A stretch of DNA of 64,000 nucleotides from Cribrihabitans_A pelagius (GCF_048820915.1 NZ_JBMERR010000008.1:123379-187378), one strand, 5' to 3'. Positions 26,518 to 34,261 are shown, counted from the first letter of the stretch. Numbers and translations: made by a program. The notes: generated from the letters alone by a model not told the origin.

Positions 26518-26832
26518 ATGGCAAGAGCAAAGACGAAAGTCCTGCCGGACTTGTCCCGGCTTTGCATTCCCGGCGCGGAGATCGCGGTGCGGGCCACGCC
26601 CAAGGCAGCCCGAAATGCGGTCGCACCGACCGCGCGACGGGTGAAGATCGCCGTTACCGCCGCGCCGGTGAACGGCAGGGCAAACAGTGCCATCCGCCGC
26701 CTTCTGGCGGCAGCGATGGGCACCGCGCCCTCCAACCTTGAGCTGCGCCGCGGCGCATCGGCGCGCGACAAGGTGTTTGTCTATTCCGGCCCGTCGCCGG
26801 CGGCCTCCCCGTCCTCCGCCACCAGGCGGTAG
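26518..26832 (+). CDS. DUF167/YggU family protein
   Basis: A 104-residue protein of the UPF0235/YggU family. The conserved core is IAVRATPKAARNAV (about 21-34), VKIAVTAAPVNGRANSAIRR (about 42-61) and LRRGASARDKVFVY near 78-91. The family is widespread and its function is unknown. The C-terminal 17 residues are Ser/Ala/Arg-rich and unlike the family; the bases encoding them overlap the convergent gene at 26781. Confidence 0.85.
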   Translation: MARAKTKVLPDLSRLCIPGAEIAVRATPKAARNAVAPTARRVKIAVTAAPVNGRANSAIRRLLAAAMGTAPSNLELRRGASARDKVFVYSGPSPAASPSSATRR

Positions 26833-27044
26833 ACACCTTCGGGCAGGTCGAGAGCCGCGGCAAGGTCGCGCACCTGGAGATGCGAAAGGGTGATTTTCTG
26901 GACATTCCCGGTGCGCGGATCAAGCTGTTCCACGGTCACGCATTCGGCAAAGGCGTTGATAGTCACGTCTTCCTGCAGCGGCAGGCCGTCTTCATCCACC
27001 AGGGTGATGACCGTCGAGTCGAATTCATGTTCGATGGTAAACAT
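26781..27044 (-). CDS. Conserved hypothetical protein, 87 residues
   Basis: An acidic protein starting MFTIEHEFDSTVITLVDEDG, rich in beta-strand propensity, with CVTVEQLDPRTGNVQKITLS in the middle and LQVRDLAAALDLPEGVYRL near the end. I do not recognise a named domain. Codon use is normal for the genome. The 3' end overlaps the convergent DUF167 gene by 52 bp. Confidence 0.7.
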   Translation of the reverse strand: MFTIEHEFDSTVITLVDEDGLPLQEDVTINAFAECVTVEQLDPRTGNVQKITLSHLQVRDLAAALDLPEGVYRLVAEDGEAAGDGPE

Positions 27045-27194
27045 GTTCCCAGCCTGCCACCGCAGCCGGGGAACTGGCAAGCGTTCTAATCGTTACCATA
27101 TGGCACCGGTGCTGCGGCGGACTTCCGCCGGGGGGCGATTGAACCTCCCGCCGCAAGCACGATATTGTGCCGGGAAACGTCAAGAGGATCTGCC

Positions 27195-27917
27195 ATGCGC
27201 CGTGTTAGCCGTCTTATGTGTTTGCTTACCTTTGCCGTCAGCGCCTGCAACGTCGCGGTCGTGCCGGGACCGCAGACCGTGCCCGCAGGTGCCGCGCCGA
27301 GGGTTCAGGGCATGCCCCCGGGAGAGGCCCGTGCCGCCTTTGCCGCGGTCACGCAGCGGGTGGAGCCGGTAGGCGAGCGTGAATGCCGGGCGCGGACCCA
27401 GGGGCTCAACTGCGATTTCCTGATCCGCATCGACCCGAACCCGAATGCCGCGCCCAACGCCTATCAGAGCCTGGACCGCAACGGGCGGCCAGTGATCACC
27501 TTCACCCAGCGCATGCTCGGCCAGATTGCCAACCGCGACGAACTGGCCTTCGTGATGTCGCATGAGGTTGCCCACCATGTGCGCGGCCACTTGGCGCGGC
27601 AGCAGCAGAATGCCGTGCTCGGCTCGGTGGTCGGCGCTGGCCTCGCCACGATCGCAGGCGCCAGCGGGTCGCAGGTTACCACCGCCCGGGATCTCGGCGC
27701 TTCGGTAGGTGCGCGCCGCTACTCCAAGGATTACGAACTGGAGGCGGACGAGCTGGGCACCATCATCACCCACAAGGCGGGCTACCGCCCCAGCGTCGGC
27801 GTGCGCTTCTTCAACCGGCTGCCGGATCCGGGCGACCGCTTCCTCGGCACCCACCCGGCCAACCCGGACCGGGTGCGGGTGGTGCAGGCGACGATCCAGG
27901 CTAACGGCCTGAACTGA
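27195..27917 (+). CDS. M48 family metalloprotease, lipoprotein
   Basis: A 240-residue zinc protease. The start MRRVSRLMCLLTFAVSAC gives a lipoprotein signal with the lipobox Cys at 18. The catalytic motif is H123-E124-x-x-H127 in MSHEVAHHVRGH, and the third ligand is in YELEADELGTIITHKAGY. It resembles LoiP/YcaL-type periplasmic proteases in outer-membrane quality control, at similar length. AAGAGG lies before the ATG. The YigZ-like gene starts 2 bp after the stop. Confidence 0.92.
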   Translation: MRRVSRLMCLLTFAVSACNVAVVPGPQTVPAGAAPRVQGMPPGEARAAFAAVTQRVEPVGERECRARTQGLNCDFLIRIDPNPNAAPNAYQSLDRNGRPVITFTQRMLGQIANRDELAFVMSHEVAHHVRGHLARQQQNAVLGSVVGAGLATIAGASGSQVTTARDLGASVGARRYSKDYELEADELGTIITHKAGYRPSVGVRFFNRLPDPGDRFLGTHPANPDRVRVVQATIQANGLN

Positions 27918-27919
27918 GC

Positions 27920-28333
27920 ATGGCGGCGGTGCCCGGGACCACCCCGAACCGGACGCCCGGCGGGAAACCGGCGCTGACCCGGCTGGGGGTGGTGCTGAGC
28001 GACCGCGGCTCGCGCTATGCCGTGTCCGGCGCGCGGGCCGCCTCGCGCGCGGAGGTCGACGCCGTTCTGGCGGAGCTCAAGACGGACCGCGCCTATGCCA
28101 AGGCGACTCACAACACCTGGGCCGCGATGCTGCCCGCAGGCGCGCTCAAGGCCGATGACGGCGAAAGCGGCGCCGGAATGGTGATCCTGCGGATGATGGA
28201 GCGCGAGGGGCTGGCGGATCACGTCATCATCGTCACCCGCTGGTACGGCGGCAAGAAACTGGGCGGCGACCGCTTCCGCCGGGTGCAGGATGCGGTGCGG
28301 GCCTATCTCGAACACCTCGCCACGGAGTTGTGA
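27920..28333 (+). CDS. YigZ/IMPACT-type UPF0029 domain protein, short form
   Basis: A 137-residue protein containing the UPF0029 N-terminal domain: AYAKATHNTWAAMLPAG (about 52-68), KADDGESGAGMVILRMMERE and DHVIIVTRWYGGKKLGGDRF near 99-118, the core of YigZ and eukaryotic IMPACT. E. coli YigZ is about 204 residues with a second ferredoxin-like domain; that domain is missing here. The gene is intact and closely follows the M48 protease gene. Its function is unknown. Confidence 0.85.
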   Translation: MAAVPGTTPNRTPGGKPALTRLGVVLSDRGSRYAVSGARAASRAEVDAVLAELKTDRAYAKATHNTWAAMLPAGALKADDGESGAGMVILRMMEREGLADHVIIVTRWYGGKKLGGDRFRRVQDAVRAYLEHLATEL

Positions 28334-28347
28334 AAAATCAATTTTCT

Positions 28348-28387
28348 TTGACCTGAGTCAAATCCCCGCCCGCGGCGCGCCTCTAAG
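28348..28387 (+). promoter_or_regulatory. FnrL/Dnr-type site with class-II spaced -10
   Basis: TTGACCTGAGTCAA (28348-28361) fits the FnrL/Dnr consensus TTGAY-N4-RTCAA exactly, and the palindrome extends one base on each side. TCTAAG (28382-28387) is a reasonable -10. With transcription starting near 28396 the site is centred at about -41.5, the classical activating position. It is in the gap just before the first DUF6455 gene. Confidence 0.7.
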
Positions 28388-28423
28388 GTGCAGCGGGTAT
28401 GAATGAAATGGGGGGACCGTGCG

Positions 28424-28702
28424 ATGATTTCATCTTCGAAGCTGAGAAAGCACGCAGGGCTGTTCGACCGGATGGCCGACGCCCAGGGGCTCGACCTGCA
28501 GGAGGAGGCCATCGCGGGCCGTCTGCCGTTTGACGAGATAGCGGAAGCGGTGCTGCGCTGCAGCCGCTGCGGCGCCGAGGGCGCGTGCCGCAAATGGCTG
28601 GCGGGTGCTCCAGGGCAGAGGCCGCCCCGGAAGAGAGCCGAAGCGCCTGATTTCTGCCGCAACCGCGATCTGCTTGCCTATCTGAACGAACTGCGGGGCT
28701 GA
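28424..28702 (+). CDS. DUF6455 family small cysteine protein (first copy)
   Basis: A 92-residue protein. The start at 28424 (MISSSKLRKHAGLFDRMADA) follows a G-rich ribosome site; an ATG at 28403 is the alternative. Four cysteines, C46, C49, C55 and C78, lie in LRCSRCGAEGACRKWLAG and DFCRNRDLL. The C-x8-C-x2-WL core with a later FC matches the second copy at 28857. The cysteine arrangement suggests metal or Fe-S binding or redox chemistry, but nothing is established. It is probably controlled by the FnrL/Dnr-type site upstream. Confidence 0.8.
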   Translation: MISSSKLRKHAGLFDRMADAQGLDLQEEAIAGRLPFDEIAEAVLRCSRCGAEGACRKWLAGAPGQRPPRKRAEAPDFCRNRDLLAYLNELRG

Positions 28703-28731
28703 CCTGCCCCAACCTGCAAAGGAGAGTGCCG

Positions 28732-28860
28732 ATGCAAGCCTTGGGCGCACCGATTCGCTATTTGAAACTTCTCGCCCAGGTGGGGCTGGCTTGCACCGCG
28801 GAGTTGCCGGGCTGCGGCACCGCCTCCGTGCAGGCCGGGCTGGCCGGGGGTCGGGCATGA
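28732..28860 (+). CDS. Small protein of 42 residues between the DUF6455 genes
   Basis: The frame starts MQALGAPIRYLKLLAQVGLA at 28732 behind AAAGGAG at good spacing, one of the best ribosome sites in this region. Residues C21 and C28 are present (ACTAELPGCGTA) and the peptide ends AGLAGGRA. Its stop overlaps the ATG of the next DUF6455 gene (ATGA), so it could drive coupled translation. The N-terminal half is amphipathic and could bind membrane or a partner. No family is recognised. Confidence 0.55.
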   Translation: MQALGAPIRYLKLLAQVGLACTAELPGCGTASVQAGLAGGRA

Positions 28861-29162
28861 AGGACCTGGCGCGGGAGGCCGAGGCAGAAGAAGGCGCGGC
28901 ACAGCGCGGCGCGCCCCTGGGCAGTATCTTCCGCCACCTGTGGCTATTGAAGGCGGTTGCCGAGTCGGCAGGCGTCGACCTCAGCGCGGCACTGAAGGAC
29001 AGGCGGCTGAGCGGGCTGGAGTATGCCCGTATGGTCACTTCCTGCCGCGGCGCGGGCTGCAGCAACCGCTGCGCGCTGTGGCTGTCTGCCGGGCAGGGCG
29101 GGAAGGGCACGGTGCCAGCGTTCTGCCCCAGCGCGGAACTGATCGAACGGCTGAAACCCTGA
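28857..29162 (+). CDS. DUF6455 family small cysteine protein (second copy)
   Basis: A 101-residue protein starting MKDLAREAEAEEGAAQRG. Cysteines C63, C68, C72 and C90 occur in TSCRGAGCSNRCALWLSAG and AFCPSAELIERL. Aligned on C-x2-WL and the final FC it is clearly related to the first copy, although the second cysteine is shifted. The upstream helical part (about 22-60) is also comparable. It is the third frame of the FnrL-boxed cluster and is convergent with the CDGSH gene 32 bp further on. Confidence 0.78.
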   Translation: MKDLAREAEAEEGAAQRGAPLGSIFRHLWLLKAVAESAGVDLSAALKDRRLSGLEYARMVTSCRGAGCSNRCALWLSAGQGGKGTVPAFCPSAELIERLKP

Positions 29163-29194
29163 TCGCGGCGGCCTCTCACGCCCGTCCGGCTGGA

Positions 29195-29437
29195 TCAGAG
29201 CCGGGCGTGGCTGCCGTCGCAAATCGGCCGGTTGCCAGTCTGCTTGCATCCGCAAAAGAACACCTTGGCGTCCCTCTCCGCCTTGTATTTAACCGGCTCC
29301 AGCCCGCTGTCCTTGTGCGAGCCGTCACAGAACGGCTGCCGCTGGGACCGACCGCAGGCGCACCAGAAATAGGCCTTCCCGGCCGTCACCTCGACCGGGT
29401 AGGGGCCCTTCTGGGCAATTTTCGCATCTGCGCTCAT
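29195..29437 (-). CDS. Dual CDGSH iron-sulfur protein
   Basis: An 80-residue protein with two CDGSH [2Fe-2S] sites: C26, C28, C37, H41 (WCACGRSQRQPFCDGSH) and C62, C64, C73, H77 (FCGCKQTGNRPICDGSH). Such tandem MitoNEET-like proteins hold two redox-active clusters per chain; their bacterial role is not settled. It has no signal or membrane segment, so it is cytosolic, and appears to be monocistronic. It lies between the DUF6455 cluster and rimO. Confidence 0.93.
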   Translation of the reverse strand: MSADAKIAQKGPYPVEVTAGKAYFWCACGRSQRQPFCDGSHKDSGLEPVKYKAERDAKVFFCGCKQTGNRPICDGSHARL

Positions 29438-29513
29438 GGTGTTGGCCGCTTCCTGTCAGGAGGTGTTCAGGCAGAAGATAGCGGGATTACAGCGCCAAGG
29501 TAGGGGGTTGACT

Positions 29514-29539
29514 AAAAAAGCCCGCGCAAAAGCGCGGGC
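29514..29539 (-). terminator. Rho-independent terminator of rimO
   Basis: GCCCGCGC/GCGCGGGC, an 8-bp stem with an AAAA (minus strand TTTT) loop, ends on the minus strand in six Ts (29519-29514). Confidence 0.9.
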
Positions 29540-29576
29540 CTGAACGTGCAGTCGCTTGCCGGGGTGAGCGCGCCGG

Positions 29577-30983
29577 TCAGCCCGGCAGGCGCCCCCAGAG
29601 ATCGTATTCCCCGGCCTCATCGACCTCGACCGTCACCAGCTGGCCCGCTTCCAGCGCCCCGGTGCCCTCGTCGATGAACAAGTTGCCGTCAATTTCGGGC
29701 GCGTCGGCTTTGGTGCGGCAGGTTGCGATGCCGTCTTCGTCGATGTCGTCGACAATGACCTGGCAAGTCAGGCCCACCTTGGCCGCCAGCTTGGCTTCCG
29801 AGATCGCCTGCGCCTTCTCCATGAAGCGTTCCCAGCGCTCCTGCTTCACCTCTTCCGGCACGTGGTCCGGCAGGTCATTGGAGCGCGCACCCTCAACGTT
29901 TTCGTACTTGAAGCAGCCGACCCGGTCGAGCTGCGCCTCGTCCATCCAGTCCAGGAGGTGCTGGAACTCCGCCTCGCTCTCGCCCGGGAAGCCGACGATG
30001 AAGGTGGAGCGCAGGGTGATGTCCGGGCATGTTTCGCGCCAGGCACGGATCTCGTCCAGCGTCCTGGCCGCCGCGGCGGGCCGTGCCATGCGGCGCAGCA
30101 CATCCGGGTGGGCGTGCTGGAAGGGGATGTCCAGATAGGGCAGCAGCGCATTGTCCGGGTCCGCCATCAGCGGGATCAGCTCGCGCACATGCGGATAGGG
30201 GTAAACATAGTGCAGCCGCACCCACAAGTCCTGCGGACGGCCAAGCCGCCCGAGTTCCCTTGCGAGGTCCTGAATGTGGCTCCGCACGTCCTCCCCCTTC
30301 CACGGATGGGTCGAATACTTACGGTCCAGCCCATAGGCGGAAGTGTCCTGGCTGATCACCAGGAGCTCGCGCACGCCGGCCTCGACTAGCTTTTCCGCCT
30401 CGCGCAGCACCGCGTGGACGGGGCGCGACGACAGCTTGCCGCGCATATCCGGGATGATGCAGAACTTGCACTTGTGGTTGCAGCCCTCGGAGATCTTCAG
30501 ATAGCTGAAGTGCCGCGGCGTGAGCTTCACACCGGCCTCTGGCAGCAGGTCCACAAAGGGGTTCGGCGCGGGCGGGACGGCTGCATGCACCGCGTCCAGC
30601 ACCTGCTCGTACTGATGCGGGCCGGTGACGGCGAGGATGCGCGGGTGGTGTTCGCGGATATAGTCGGGCTCGGCGCCGAGACAGCCGGTGACGATCACCT
30701 TGCCGTTCTCCTTCAACGCCTCGCCGATTGCCTCCAGGCTTTCCGCTTTGGCGCTGTCGAGGAAGCCGCAGGTGTTCACGATCACCGCATCGGCGCCCGC
30801 ATAATCCGGCGAGACGCCATAGCCCTCGGCCCTGAGCCGGGTCAGGATGCGCTCGCTGTCGACCAGCGCCTTGGGGCAGCCAAGCGAGACCATGCCGAGC
30901 GTCGGCTGGCCTGCGCGGGGGGCGTCGCTCAGCTGCAGTTTCGGGGCGAGGTCGGGGCGGAGATCTGGCGGGTTGCTGGTCAT
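29577..30983 (-). CDS. rimO: Ribosomal protein S12 methylthiotransferase
   Basis: Radical-SAM enzyme that adds a methylthio group to the conserved Asp of ribosomal protein S12. The 468-residue protein carries the N-terminal cluster cysteines C36, C72 and C101 (SLGCPKALVDSE, NTCGFLDSA, VTGCLGA). The radical-SAM triad is C168, C172 and C175 (GCNHKCKFCIIP), and the C-terminal TRAM domain ends with VEVDEAGEYDLWG. The start MTSNPPDLRP gives a short variable leader before the conserved core. Single gene with its own terminator. Confidence 0.96.
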   Translation of the reverse strand: MTSNPPDLRPDLAPKLQLSDAPRAGQPTLGMVSLGCPKALVDSERILTRLRAEGYGVSPDYAGADAVIVNTCGFLDSAKAESLEAIGEALKENGKVIVTGCLGAEPDYIREHHPRILAVTGPHQYEQVLDAVHAAVPPAPNPFVDLLPEAGVKLTPRHFSYLKISEGCNHKCKFCIIPDMRGKLSSRPVHAVLREAEKLVEAGVRELLVISQDTSAYGLDRKYSTHPWKGEDVRSHIQDLARELGRLGRPQDLWVRLHYVYPYPHVRELIPLMADPDNALLPYLDIPFQHAHPDVLRRMARPAAAARTLDEIRAWRETCPDITLRSTFIVGFPGESEAEFQHLLDWMDEAQLDRVGCFKYENVEGARSNDLPDHVPEEVKQERWERFMEKAQAISEAKLAAKVGLTCQVIVDDIDEDGIATCRTKADAPEIDGNLFIDEGTGALEAGQLVTVEVDEAGEYDLWGRLPG

Positions 30984-31224
30984 GCGCGCGCATATAGCGG
31001 CTGCGCGGGCGTTTGGGAATGGAGGATTTTGCAAGGCTGGTGCCCGGGCGGCGGGCCGGGCAGCCTTTGGCGCCGTTAAAAATCCTTCGTCCGGCCGCTG
31101 GCACGCAGCGACTGACCTTCCCCTTAGGAAGGCGCTTTGCACCTCGCCAAGGTCAGGCGCTGCCCTCGGCTATGTGCCGAAGCCTTTTCGCCATTGCCAG
31201 CAGCCAGCGGCAACGCCTGTTTGA

Positions 31225-31844
31225 CGCATTATCGGGAGCACAACAGTAACCTGCTTCACGGCCGCGCGCTTTGACGTAAGCCGGAACGGCGATGGTGCAA
31301 GCTTCAGGAACTATCAGTTTCAGCGTCCTGCCAGTTTCGAAGACCGTGCATTTGTGCCCGCGTACCCGGATTTCTCTGGTACAGAACTGCATAGGAAAAC
31401 TGCCTTTTCAGCGCTATCCAGGCTTGGCCGGAAAACGTCGTGCATACCTCGGAGCGTGCGCAGGATACCAATGCTGCCACCAGGCATGTCCTCGTCAAAC
31501 AAGGTCTGCCCGAAGACGAACACTTCTTCTTCCGCCGTGAGATGCACATAGCCGGAAAAATCGGCTCCATCTCTCAGCGGCTGCCTTGCTTGCTGTTCGG
31601 CCAATTCTCTGAATACGGCTATTCCATCCTGCGGCCCACGCTGTGGCTGTTGGGAATCTGGGCCATGGGCTTGAGCTTCTCCAGCGTGTTCCCGCTGTTC
31701 GGATTCGGGCGCACATTCCCGAAGGAGGAGCTGGGGGCACTGCCCGCCGTCCTGCAATATTTCCCGGGCATCCAGACCGTCGCCGGCTTGCCGCTTCTGT
31801 TCTTCGCCGGCCTTGGCCTGCGCCAGCGGTTTAGGCTGCGGTAG
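31225..31844 (+). pseudogene. Decayed pentapeptide-repeat membrane protein
   Basis: Two frames together look like the C-terminal half of a pentapeptide-repeat protein. In the first (about 31267-31435) Phe recurs every five residues or so: ASFRNYQFQRPASFEDRAF, then PDFSGTELHRKTAFSAL. Near 31435-31445 the similarity moves to another frame: GLPEDEHFFFRREMHIAGKI, a membrane segment GYSILRPTLWLLGIWAMGLS and the C-terminus LPLLFFAGLGLRQRFRLR. The expected N-terminus is missing; a stop at 31222 closes the first frame. I read it as frameshifted and truncated. The remainder of the gap 30984-31974 holds nothing else convincing. Confidence 0.6.
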
Positions 31845-31974
31845 AAGAAGCATTTCCGGGCCGCGCGGACCTCGCGAAGGTGTAACCACATCCTGCATTG
31901 CACCCCTGCGGCCACGCGGTAAGCTGGAGAAAAGACTCTCCGGGAACGGGGGGCAAGTCATGAGGAGCGGGCCG

Positions 31975-34038
31975 ATGAAGCTGATAACCCGGGTCATCGC
32001 GGCAGTGGTGCTGACAGTGACGGTGCTGGCGGGGCTGTTGCTGCTGCTGCCGGGCGAGCGCATCGCGCAGCTGGCTGCCGCGCGGCTTGAGGCGCAGACA
32101 GGGCGCACGCTGACCTTTGGCGGCGACGTGGAGCTGTCTTTCTGGCCCGTGCTCGGCATCAAGGCCGATGCGGTGAGCCTGTCGAACGCGGAGTGGGCCG
32201 GGTCCGAGCCCTTCCTGCGGGCCGAGCGGCTGACCATCGCGATGGAGCCCGCCGCACTTCTGCGCGGCGATGTGCGGATCACCGGCCTCTCGGCCATCCT
32301 GCCGCATCTGAACCTGCAGACCCGCGAGAACGGCACCGGGAATTGGCAGTTCGGCTCTGCTGCCGGGAAGGCCACGGGACAGGACACGGATCAGGACCCT
32401 GGGCAGGGCGCGGATGCGGGCGGGGCGGCGCGGCCGGTGCTGATCGAAAACATGGAGCTGACAGGGGCCTCGCTCCGCTATGCTGCCCATGGCAAACCTC
32501 CGGTCACGCTGGACAATATCGACCTGACGCTAGACTGGCCGGACCGGGATCAGGCGGCACAGGCGCGGCTGACCCTGCGCCCGGCTGGCGCGCCGGTCCG
32601 GGTGAATGCCGCAGTGCAGGACTTTGCCAGTTTCCTCAGCGGTGCCACCGCGCCGCTGGATGCGACGCTCACCGCGCCCGGCGGCACTCTGCGCTTCTTC
32701 GGCACCGCGGCTATTGACGGCGCGGCACAGGGGCGGCTGACGGCAGACACCGCTGATGCGGTGGCGTTTGCCCGGGTCCTCGGTGTGCCGGCGGCCAGGC
32801 TGCCCGAGGACGTCTCCCTGCCTGCCACGCTGTCGTCCGAGGCGACTTTCCATAGTGGCGGCCTGCTGGCGCTGCGCGATCTGCGCACAGAGGTAGCGGG
32901 CAACCGGCTAACCGGGGCGGCCGACATCGAGCCCGGCGCGGTGCCGCGTATCACCGCCCGCCTGAACGGCGGCGCGCTGGATGTTTCGGACCTGCTGCTT
33001 CGGCTGACCGGGCAGGGCAGTGCGCAAGATGAAGGGGCGGCCCCTTCCGGCTCGGGCGCGCGGCTGGCGCGCGGCTGGCCCGAGACCCCCATCGACGCCG
33101 GCTTTCTGGCGCTGGCGGATGGCACGCTCGATCTCAGCTTCGAAAGCCTCGACACCGGCGGCGTGACGCTTGGCGCCAGCCGCCTCACCCTCACCAACGA
33201 ACGCGCCCGCGCTGTGCTGCAGCTGCAACCGGCAGCAGCCTTTGGCGGCAAACTGCGCGGCGAACTGGTGCTCAACAACCGCAGCGGGTTGTCGGCCGGC
33301 GGCAACCTCGCCTTTGAGAACATCCGGCTTGAACGCGCGCTGGGCGAGCTTCTGGGGGTCGGCAACCTGAGCAGCCTGGCGGACGGCGAGCTGGAGTTCC
33401 TCGGCAGCGGCGCCTCGGTTGCGGAGATCATGCACACGCTCAGCGGCAAGGGGAGGGTCGCGGCGGGCAGGGGGTTCTTCAGTGGTTTCGACCTGGAAGA
33501 GCTGATGCGCAGCGGCCGCGGCAATGGCGGCAGCACCCTGTTTGACAGCTTGAGCGCCAGCTTCACCATCAAGTACGGCGTGCTGCGCAACTCTGACCTG
33601 GTGATGCGGCTCAAGCAGCTGTCCATCTTCGGGGCCGGCCAGGTGGGGCTTGGCGCGCGCACCCTGAATTACACTTTCACCCCGGCGCTGGAGCGAGCCG
33701 GCGTCCGGCTGCTCACCATCCCGGTCCGCGTCACCGGCCCCTGGCACGATCCGGAGATCCGCCCGGATCTTGCGCGGGCCACGGCGCCGGAGTTCGACGA
33801 ACTGAAGGACGTGATCGAGGAGAAGGCCAAGGACAAGCTGCGCCGGAAGCTGAACGAGGAGCTGCGGCTTGAGCTTCCGTCCGGCCCCGCGAATGCAGGG
33901 CCCTCCGCACCTCTGGCTATCCCCGGTCAGGCGCCGGCTGCCAGCGCGCCTCCGGTGCAGGACCTGAACCGGATCCTGAAAGAGCGTATCGAGCAGGAAG
34001 CGCGCGAGCAGCTGCAACGCCTGCTTGGCGGCAACTGA
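31975..34038 (+). CDS. AsmA family protein
   Basis: A 687-residue envelope protein of the AsmA/TamB-related family: one N-terminal membrane anchor (LITRVIAAVVLTVTVLAGLL), then a long beta-rich periplasmic part. Conserved stretches are QTGRTLTFGGDVELSFWPVL and ISALRADAVSLSN-like repeats at the start, and the AsmA C-terminal domain GGNLAFENIRLERALGE to GQVGLGARTLNYTFTPAL. The Pro-rich tail ends EQLQRLLGGN-like. I chose 31975 because AGGAG lies seven bases before it; 31960 is the alternative. Family members act in lipid transport and outer-membrane homeostasis; no partner is adjacent. Confidence 0.88.
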   Translation: MKLITRVIAAVVLTVTVLAGLLLLLPGERIAQLAAARLEAQTGRTLTFGGDVELSFWPVLGIKADAVSLSNAEWAGSEPFLRAERLTIAMEPAALLRGDVRITGLSAILPHLNLQTRENGTGNWQFGSAAGKATGQDTDQDPGQGADAGGAARPVLIENMELTGASLRYAAHGKPPVTLDNIDLTLDWPDRDQAAQARLTLRPAGAPVRVNAAVQDFASFLSGATAPLDATLTAPGGTLRFFGTAAIDGAAQGRLTADTADAVAFARVLGVPAARLPEDVSLPATLSSEATFHSGGLLALRDLRTEVAGNRLTGAADIEPGAVPRITARLNGGALDVSDLLLRLTGQGSAQDEGAAPSGSGARLARGWPETPIDAGFLALADGTLDLSFESLDTGGVTLGASRLTLTNERARAVLQLQPAAAFGGKLRGELVLNNRSGLSAGGNLAFENIRLERALGELLGVGNLSSLADGELEFLGSGASVAEIMHTLSGKGRVAAGRGFFSGFDLEELMRSGRGNGGSTLFDSLSASFTIKYGVLRNSDLVMRLKQLSIFGAGQVGLGARTLNYTFTPALERAGVRLLTIPVRVTGPWHDPEIRPDLARATAPEFDELKDVIEEKAKDKLRRKLNEELRLELPSGPANAGPSAPLAIPGQAPAASAPPVQDLNRILKERIEQEAREQLQRLLGGN

Positions 34039-34059
34039 GCCCTGCGAGGGCACCTCCAA

Positions 34060-34131
34060 GCCTGCGGCCGGGTCAAGGAGGGCCGGAGGCCCCCGGGCTG
34101 CGCCCGGCGTGTCCTTGACGCGGCCGCAGGC
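34060..34131. repeat. Large inverted repeat after the AsmA gene
   Basis: The arms 34060-34079 and 34112-34131 are complementary at 19 of 20 positions (GCCTGCGGCC...GTCAAGGA type). The 32-bp interior is itself GC-rich with nested GGGCC/GGCCC complementarity. It would fold as a long stem-loop in RNA or a cruciform in DNA. Confidence 0.7.
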
Positions 34132-34154
34132 GCCATACACTGGATGTGGCGCAG

Positions 34155-34176
34155 GTAAGGGCAGAATTGCCCTTAC
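34155..34176. repeat. Perfect 9-bp hairpin with GAAT loop
   Basis: GTAAGGGCA/TGCCCTTAC between the AsmA gene and the phosphohexomutase terminator. No T-tract follows on either strand. Confidence 0.5.
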
Positions 34177-34191
34177 ATCGCTTCTCAGCGC

Positions 34192-34218
34192 AAAAAAGCG
34201 CCCGCCGAAGGCGGGCGC
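34192..34218 (-). terminator. Rho-independent terminator of the leftward capsule/pgm genes
   Basis: GCGCCCGCC/GGCGGGCGC, a 9-bp stem with a 3-nt loop, is followed on the minus strand by six Ts (34197-34192). Confidence 0.88.
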
Positions 34219-34261
34219 GGATCGCCTGCGTCAGCAGGCGAAAAACCTTGTGCAAACCGGA

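Noticed and set aside
31153..31392. Leftward frame of 79 codons opposite the pentapeptide remnant
   Set aside because: No ribosome site or conserved appearance; the opposite strand carries the Phe-spaced repeat signal.
32908..34140. 410-codon open frame antisense to the AsmA gene
   Set aside because: Shadow of a conserved gene; no recognisable domain.
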